NCBI GenBank assembly: GCA_946481275.1
Contig: CAMLMV010000030.1
Span: 1-64,000, forward strand
Direction of reading: 5' to 3'
DNA: 64,000 nucleotides
Origin: an uncultured Massilia sp.
Lineage (GTDB): Bacteria > Pseudomonadota > Gammaproteobacteria > Burkholderiales > Burkholderiaceae
Made by a program: the position numbers and the translations under genes. The notes beneath the pieces were generated by a model that saw nothing but the letters and a program-made list of their open reading frames with translations, did no database searches and was not told the origin of the DNA. This document shows, one piece after another, positions 58,756-64,000 of the stretch (positions within the stretch are counted from its first letter, which is position 1; each line of letters begins with the position of its first letter).

Positions 58756-58955
58756 CATCCCACCCCTGCCAGGACCCATGTCGCGGGCCGCTTTTTCCTT
58801 CCGGCCCACCTGCCATACCTGACGCCCACTGCCACGGCGGATTTTTACTGTAGCTAACATTGCTTGCAATTTCTGCGGTTTGCAAGAAATTCGATTGACA
58901 GCGATATCGGTGCCCATGGGGGACAGCCTATGTTTCACACATGGGCCGGGTTCCT
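58756..58955 (+). repeat. Leader repeat element, copy B
   Basis: It contains GCGGATTTTTACTGTAGCTA, CTTGCAATTTCTGCGGTTTG with TGCAAG closing the dyad, then GCGATATCGGTGCCCATG and ACACATGGGCCGGGTTCC. The DNA after it (to 59070) matches the end of the copy-A mini PEP-CTERM gene and its terminator, but the gene body and the hairpin are lost (ACGGGCCAGCGTGGACG). It precedes XylR-like gene 2; no gene is seen in 58633-59097. Confidence 0.75.
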
Positions 58956-59097
58956 GTCCGTCGGCGCAGGTCTGCGCGCCGAAGATCGCGTCGATCCTGG
59001 TCTTCACACGGTTTTGCTCTCTGCCGCGGCGGGCTTACGCAGTGGTTTACGGGCCAGCGTGGACGTTTCGGAAATGCTTTCCAAGCACACAAGTAAA

Positions 59098-60204
59098 ATG
59101 GACACGACGAAATTACACCGGATCGCACTGCTATTTAACGCGAACAAGATATTCGATTACGAAGTCATTGCCGGCATTGCCGCCTATTTTGGAAGTACGG
59201 GCGCGGCCAGGGATATCTTCCTGGAAGAAGATTTCCGATTGCGCCTGGCGGGCATCGAGCACTGGCAGGGCGACGGCATTATCGCCAATTTTGACGATCC
59301 GGCCGTGGCAGAAGCGCTGTCGCGCTGTAGCGTACCGGTGGTGGCAGTTGGCGGTTCCTATGCCGACCCGGCCAACTACCCGGCCGGTGTGCCCTACGTG
59401 GCAACCGATAATTTCAAGCTGATCGAATTGGCACGCCAGCATCTGATCGATGTCGGCCTGCAGCGTTTCGCCATGTTCAGCGTTCCCGCCACCGCGGAAA
59501 ACCGCTGGGCGCAGGAGCGCGAGAATGCCTTCCGCGGCCTGATGCAGGGCGGCCGCCTGGAAGCGGAGATTTTCCGCGGCTGCGAAACCAGCGTCCATTC
59601 ATGGGACGAGGCGGTCCAGGGGCAGATTGACTGGTTGCGCCGCTTGCCCAAACCGGTTGGCATCATTGCCGTCACGGACGCGCGTGCACGCCAGCTCATA
59701 CAGGCCTGCATTATCGCCAACATCGAAGTGCCGGAACAGGTGGCGATCATCGGCATCGACAATGACCCGCTGGTGCGCAGGCTCACCCGCATACCGCTCA
59801 GTTCCGTGATCCATGGCGCGCAGGATATCGGGCGCGCGGCCGCCCGTCTGATCGGGCAGATGCTGCACGGGGTGCGCCCGCCGAAGACGCCGATCGTGGT
59901 GCCGCCGGCCGGCATCAACGTACACGCGTCCAGCCAGTACCAGCTGATCAAGCATCCGAACGTGATGCGCGCGCGCCACTTCATCCGCCAGTATGCGTGC
60001 CAGGGCATCAGGACCGAACAGGTGGCCCAATACGTGGGCGTGTCGCGCTCTACGCTCGACGCCGTGTTTCGCCAGGAGCTGGGATGCAGCGTGCACGACG
60101 TGATCCTGAGCTTCAGGCTCAGTGCCGCCAGGGCCGGCCTGGAGAGCGGGGATCGCACCAACGCCGACGTGGCGCTGGACAGCGGCCTTACGTCTTTCCA
60201 GTAA
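59098..60204 (+). pseudogene. XylR-like regulator copy 2, truncated in the DNA-binding domain
   Basis: The 368-residue frame matches copy 1 through the sugar-binding domain and the first helix-turn-helix (VAQYVGVSRSTLDAVFRQEL). It ends ALDSGLTSFQ at a TAA exactly where copy 1 continues into HMHRVFKRELGC. About 31 residues, including the second recognition helix, are missing, and the DNA after the stop is unrelated to copy 1. It probably cannot bind DNA normally, although the sensor could still dimerise with copy 1. Bases 59251-59494 are identical to copy 1. Confidence 0.8.
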
Positions 60205-60325
60205 GTTCGTTGAATCAGGCGTGTTTTTTGAAGCTGACTTCCCCAACGATTGTGGCGCCAGCCCGCGCGGCGGAGCTACGTTCGATACCGGAAAACGTCA
60301 AGCCAATCCTGTTTGAGGAGACAGC

Positions 60326-62656
60326 ATGTTTCGGAAGCATAATTTCATCGTCCCAACGCTGGTCGCGGCGCTTCTCGCCGGTTGCAGCGGGGGCAGCACG
60401 CCCCCCGGCGCGTCCGGCACCGCACCGGCCCTCGCCACCACCACCGGCTCGGCCACCAGTTATACGAGCGTGAAGTGGGCCGGTGGCGGCTACGTCACCG
60501 GCCTCGTCTACCATCCGACGACCGCGGGCCTCATGTACGCACGCACCGACGTTGGCGGCGCCTACCGGTGGAATAATTCGAACGGGTCGTGGACGCCCAT
60601 CACCGACGGTATCGGTTTCAACGGGGGCGAGAGCGAGTTCCACGGCGTCGAAAGCATCGCCCTCGATCCGGCCAACGACCAGCTCGTCTACCTGGTCACC
60701 GGCATGTATACGAAAGACGGCGGCGGCAACCCCTCTAACGGCCGTATCTATGCCTCCGGCAACCGCGGCCTTACCTGGACGCACTACGACCTGCCTTTCC
60801 CGGTGGGCGGCAATGAAGGCGGCCGGGCCATCGGCGAACGCCTGAAGCTCGATCCCACCAATCCGTCGACGATGTTCTACGCCTCGCGCACGGCCGGCCT
60901 GTGGAAAAGCACGAACTCGGGGCAGACCTGGACCCAGACGGCTCTGTCGAGCACCGTGCTCACGGGCGCCCAGATCCAGGCTATCGGCGCCGTGAAGGGC
61001 GTCGAGCAGATCATGTTCGACAACTCGAACGTAGGTGGTGGCCAGACGACCTGGATCATGTATGCCGCCGTCGCACCGGACTACGGCCAGGTGGCGGGCC
61101 TGACCTCGATCCTGTACAAATCCGTCAACGGCGGCTTTTCGTGGACGCCGGTGTCAGTCCCGTCGACGGTGTCCGGCTACTACATCCCGCACATGGTGCG
61201 TACCAGCGACGGCATGTACTATGTGGTATTCAACCGGAACGCGGGCGAGGGCGCCGGCGGTCCCGGTTACCTCTACAAGTTCGGTGGCGTGGCCGGCAAC
61301 GAGTCCTGGACCCAGCTCTCCAGCATCACGACCGGCGGCGGCTACGGCGGTGTGTCCGTGTACGGCACCGGCTCGACGGCCCGTATCGCGCTGGCCGTGA
61401 CCGGGACCTGGAGCGCCGCCGGTCCTGTCGTCCAGATGTCCGACAGCGGCGGCAGCTCCTGGCGCGAAATCGCGGGCGACATGCTGCATTACGGCGGACA
61501 GTTCTGGGGCTGGATCGACGACATCGAGATCGATCCAGCCAACCGCGACCATATCATGCACGTCACGGGCGGGGGCGTCTGGGAAACCTGGAACGCGTCG
61601 TCGGCCACGCCGAGCTGGGACTTCCCGAACAACAACCTCGAGGAGACCGCCACCCTGGCCGTCGTCACGCCGCCGGCCGGCGCGCCGTACAAGTTCGTCA
61701 ACAGCGCAGGCGACATCGGGACATGGGTCCAGACCGACCTCGCGACGACGCCGACCCGGGGCCCTCTCGCCGATTGGAGCAATGGCAACTACGCCGACGT
61801 GCTGTGGTCTGATCCGAACTACATCGTCGGTGCCGGCCTCAACAACGGTACCTCAACCGTCTTCGGCTTCTGGTCCGGCGATGGCGGTAACTCGTGGTCG
61901 AACTTCGCGACCCTGCCTGCGGGCGCGGCAGCGAACTCGTCCGACAACGGGAGTATCGTGACCACGTCTCGCAACAACGTGATCTGGGCGCCGTCCGGCT
62001 CGGTGCCGTCCTACACCACGAACAATGGCGCGAGCTGGACCGGGACCAACCTGCCGGCGCCGGCAAACCCCGGCGGCTGGGCTAACGGCTATCGCCTGGT
62101 CGTCGACCGGAAGAATCCGAACAAGGTCTATGCCTACGATTCGGGTGGCGCATTCTGGGGGCCGGCGGGCAGGGTCTATGTTTCGACCGATGGCGGCCAC
62201 AACTTTACGCTGAGCCAGGGCTCGGTGTCGGCGAACCTGTACCACAACGCCTTTGATCTCACGTCGATGGTGGTCAACCCCAACGTCGAGGGTGACCTCT
62301 GGCTGGCCGACGGCAACGCCGTGTACCACTCGACCAATTCGGGGTCGACCTGGACCAGGCTGAACGGCTTCGCGACGGTCGGTGCCGATGGCGCGCCGGG
62401 CCAACTGCATGGCGCCAGCGTGATCGCCCTGGGCAAGGCACAGGCAGGCAGCCCGTACTCGGCCGCGATCTACGTCGTGGGTACGATGAATGGCGTATGG
62501 GGCTTGTACCACTCCGACGATGGCGGTGCGACCTGGGCACGCTTCAACGATGATGCGCACCAATACGGTGGCATCGGCGCGATGGCGGGCGATTGGAACA
62601 CCTACGGACGCGTCTACTTCAGTGGCACCGGCCGCGGTCTGATCTACACCAACTGA
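60326..62656 (+). CDS. GH74 xyloglucanase, lipoprotein (copy 3)
   Basis: The 776-residue GH74 enzyme has a lipoprotein signal (VPTLVAALLAGC) and GAGGAG before the ATG. The landmarks are VKWAGGGYVTGLVYHPTTA, RTDVGGAYRWN and NSAGDIGTWVQTDL, holding the two catalytic Asp, with propeller repeats such as SDDGGATWARFND and STDGGHNFTLSQG. It resembles copy 1 closely along its length. It follows the truncated XylR-like gene by 121 bases, apparently placed there by the rearrangement that cut that gene. Confidence 0.92.
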   Translation: MFRKHNFIVPTLVAALLAGCSGGSTPPGASGTAPALATTTGSATSYTSVKWAGGGYVTGLVYHPTTAGLMYARTDVGGAYRWNNSNGSWTPITDGIGFNGGESEFHGVESIALDPANDQLVYLVTGMYTKDGGGNPSNGRIYASGNRGLTWTHYDLPFPVGGNEGGRAIGERLKLDPTNPSTMFYASRTAGLWKSTNSGQTWTQTALSSTVLTGAQIQAIGAVKGVEQIMFDNSNVGGGQTTWIMYAAVAPDYGQVAGLTSILYKSVNGGFSWTPVSVPSTVSGYYIPHMVRTSDGMYYVVFNRNAGEGAGGPGYLYKFGGVAGNESWTQLSSITTGGGYGGVSVYGTGSTARIALAVTGTWSAAGPVVQMSDSGGSSWREIAGDMLHYGGQFWGWIDDIEIDPANRDHIMHVTGGGVWETWNASSATPSWDFPNNNLEETATLAVVTPPAGAPYKFVNSAGDIGTWVQTDLATTPTRGPLADWSNGNYADVLWSDPNYIVGAGLNNGTSTVFGFWSGDGGNSWSNFATLPAGAAANSSDNGSIVTTSRNNVIWAPSGSVPSYTTNNGASWTGTNLPAPANPGGWANGYRLVVDRKNPNKVYAYDSGGAFWGPAGRVYVSTDGGHNFTLSQGSVSANLYHNAFDLTSMVVNPNVEGDLWLADGNAVYHSTNSGSTWTRLNGFATVGADGAPGQLHGASVIALGKAQAGSPYSAAIYVVGTMNGVWGLYHSDDGGATWARFNDDAHQYGGIGAMAGDWNTYGRVYFSGTGRGLIYTN

Positions 62657-62859
62657 GTAACACGTCCCTGACGTAGCCAATGACCGCTGCGGCACCGGAA
62701 ACGGGCCGCAGTGATCTTTCCAAAGGCTGTGTACGAGTTAATTCGGTAAACGAGCGCCGGCTCGCTAACCGATCTGAACCACAGCTTGCAACCGGCGCGC
62801 GGTGTCGTCACACCGCGCGCATCGAGCCCCTTACCCATCTTCGACGTGATGAGGTAGCT

Positions 62860-62990
62860 TCCGGAGCAGTCCCGCCATGCCGACGCCTCCTTGTCGACGG
62901 CACAGTAGAGATACTTCCGGGCGCCCTTGGTCTTGATATAGGCCTCATCCATTCTCCAGATCGCGCCTGCCTGGCGCTTATGCTTGCGCG
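62860..62990 (-). pseudogene. IS6-family transposase fragment
   Basis: The minus-strand frame contains AIWRMDEAYIKTKGARKYLY followed by CAVDKEA, the segment around the first catalytic Asp of IS6/IS26-type DDE transposases. Neither the N-terminal domain nor the other catalytic residues are readable, and no terminal inverted repeats were recognised. It is a relic in the 1.2-kb gap between GH74-3 and the second lipoprotein gene; the rest of 62657-63120 holds no gene. Confidence 0.65.
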
Positions 62991-63120
62991 GCAGCTTTTC
63001 GATCGGCGGCAGGAAACGCAATCCCTTGAAGCCGAATATCACAGACAGGCAGGCGTCCGGCGCTCCAGCGCGCCGGTCATCCTGTCCCTTGCCAGTACCC
63101 ATGTTGCCGGTCAATCAACG

Positions 63121-63316
63121 ACGGCTCCACGATTGGACCGCAACGTGGCAGCCATTCCGTCCGGCCCGCTTGCCCGACCTGACGCCACTGCCAGGGCCGA
63201 TTTTTACTTTGGCTAATATTCCTTGCAATTTCTGCGGTTTACAAGAAATTCGACCAGCGGCGATATCGTTGCCCATGAGGGACGGCCTATGCTTCACACA
63301 TGGGTTGGGTTCCGCA
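63121..63316 (+). repeat. Leader repeat element, copy C
   Basis: It contains GCCGATTTTTACTTTGGCTA, then CCTTGCAATTTCTGCGGTTT, ACAAGAAATTCGACC, GCGATATCGTTGCCCATGAG and CACACATGGGTTGGGTTCC. An intact terminator follows at 63396-63421 with no gene in between, so the transcript of this copy would be a short noncoding RNA. Confidence 0.75.
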
Positions 63317-63395
63317 ACCGCCTCCCAGCCGCAGACAATCCCGGCCTTTACACATTTTCGCTCTCCTCCGTGGCGGGTTTCCGCAGCGGTTTTAT

Positions 63396-63421
63396 GGGGC
63401 AGCTTTGGCTGCCCCTTTTTT
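63396..63421 (+). terminator. Rho-independent terminator after leader copy C
   Basis: GGGGCAGC (63396-63403) pairs with GCTGCCCC (63408-63415), followed by six T. It is the same hairpin as at 40846-40872. Confidence 0.9.
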
Positions 63422-63516
63422 CGGCGCCGCCCGGCACGGGGGCACGCGTGCGGGGCACCTGGCGCAACGAGAGTTTGGCGCCCAGGACAATTGTTTTTAA
63501 ATATATAACGATCAAG

Positions 63517-63734
63517 ATATGTCAATACAGCGCCATCGAAGCAGCTGATTGACCGGTATCGATAAAAAAGCAGGGAGACAAGACGTGCACCTCAGGCTTA
63601 TTGCATGCAGCAGCAAGCGGTCCGCAGACCTTTCCATCGCCATCCTTGCGTACATATTCGCGCGCTTTTTTTCCTGCGTTTTTGAAAACGATTTCATAGC
63701 GCCGGCGAGGCAGTGCGAGTCCGTACATCCCTGA
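63517..63734 (+). other. Conserved leader region, second copy, with possible 49-residue leader ORF
   Basis: This is the counterpart of 42141-42443. It repeats CAATACAGCGCCATCGAAGC, a TATCGATA palindrome and GCAGGGAGACAAGAC, then a GTG at 63585 opening a 49-residue frame to 63734. It lacks the 81-base GC-rich insertion of copy 1, yet stays in the same frame to the same stop. Its conservation before both lipoprotein genes points to a regulatory leader. Confidence 0.35.
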
Positions 63735-63855
63735 CCAGGACCATCGTCCATGCCGTGCATGTGGAGCGAAGCGGGGGCAGGGAGCAATCTTTTCTTGTCA
63801 TCGGCGCAGCCGGTGCCGAGCAATTTCAGCAAACAAAAAAGAAAGGAATATTCCA

Positions 63856-64000
63856 ATGAGGAGACATACCATGAGATTCCAGCTGACGGCAGTCGGACTG
63901 GCCTGTGGCACGTTGCTGGCCGGCTGCGGCGGCGGCGGCGGTTCCAGCGAAGGCGCGATGGCGCAATCCATTTCGTTTCCATTCGTGGGCGGACCGACGC
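63856..64000 (+). CDS. Ig-domain lipoprotein copy 2 (partial; continues beyond the window)
   Basis: The first 48 codons parallel the 42553 gene: MRRHTMRFQLTAVGLACGTL, lipobox LLAGC, a Gly/Ser linker, then AQSISFPFVGGPT. AAGGA precedes the ATG at 63856; an ATG at 63871 is the alternative. By analogy a second TonB-dependent receptor should follow to the right of the window. Confidence 0.8.
   Translation, partial: MRRHTMRFQLTAVGLACGTLLAGCGGGGGSSEGAMAQSISFPFVGGPT

Overview
The window is a high-GC betaproteobacterial chromosome segment, most likely from Oxalobacteraceae (a Massilia/Telluria/Duganella-type organism). Three things suggest this: the bamA-skp-lpxD-fabZ-lpxA-lpxB-rnhB order, the smpB/ratA-rnfH-guaB-guaA order, and the mix of PEP-CTERM proteins with large TonB-dependent glycan-uptake loci. 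The genus is inferred from gene content only; no rRNA or tRNA gene was found.

Bases 1-28,700 are ordinary core genome. They hold the outer-membrane/lipid A operon (bamA end, skp, lpxD, fabZ, lpxA, lpxB, rnhB, an rRNA/tRNA methyltransferase, many joined by ATGA overlaps), an EAL-domain signalling protein, the ppsR/ppsA pair, an NfeD/SPFH (stomatin) membrane-quality cluster, a Fur-boxed siderophore receptor with a divergent PepSY membrane protein, lepB, a Bcr/CflA-type exporter, smpB with ratA/rnfH, and guaB-guaA.

Bases 28,700-64,000, directly downstream of guaA, are an accessory region given over to plant cell-wall polysaccharide use, best read as a xyloglucan utilisation locus. It encodes three lipoprotein GH74 xyloglucanases, a GH43 enzyme, a GH29 alpha-fucosidase, a sialate-O-acetylesterase-like (CE20-type) acetylesterase, a GH28 enzyme, a very large TonB-dependent receptor, an Ig-domain lipoprotein, a tryptophan-halogenase-like flavoprotein and PEP-CTERM proteins. 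In outline, surface GH74 enzymes would cut xyloglucan, the receptor and lipoprotein would capture and import oligosaccharides, and GH29, GH43 and the esterase would strip fucose, arabinose/xylose and acetyl groups. Two regulator types control it: an AraC protein anchored by two membrane helices with a periplasmic sensor domain, and a XylR-like protein (periplasmic-binding-protein fold plus AraC helix-turn-helix).

The most striking structure is duplication and decay. The regulator pair, its promoters, the leader DNA and the start of the Ig-domain lipoprotein gene occur twice (38.8-43.8 kb and 57.3-64.0 kb). The second XylR copy is truncated inside its DNA-binding domain, and the two copies share a 244-base tract that is perfectly identical amid diverged sequence. 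A dyad-containing leader element ending in a terminator hairpin, or its remnant, occurs four times, once inverted. Between the modules lie pseudogenes and fragments: two decayed GH27 alpha-galactosidases, a beta-helix protein, a DMT transporter start, a McrC restriction-protein fragment and an IS6-family transposase fragment.
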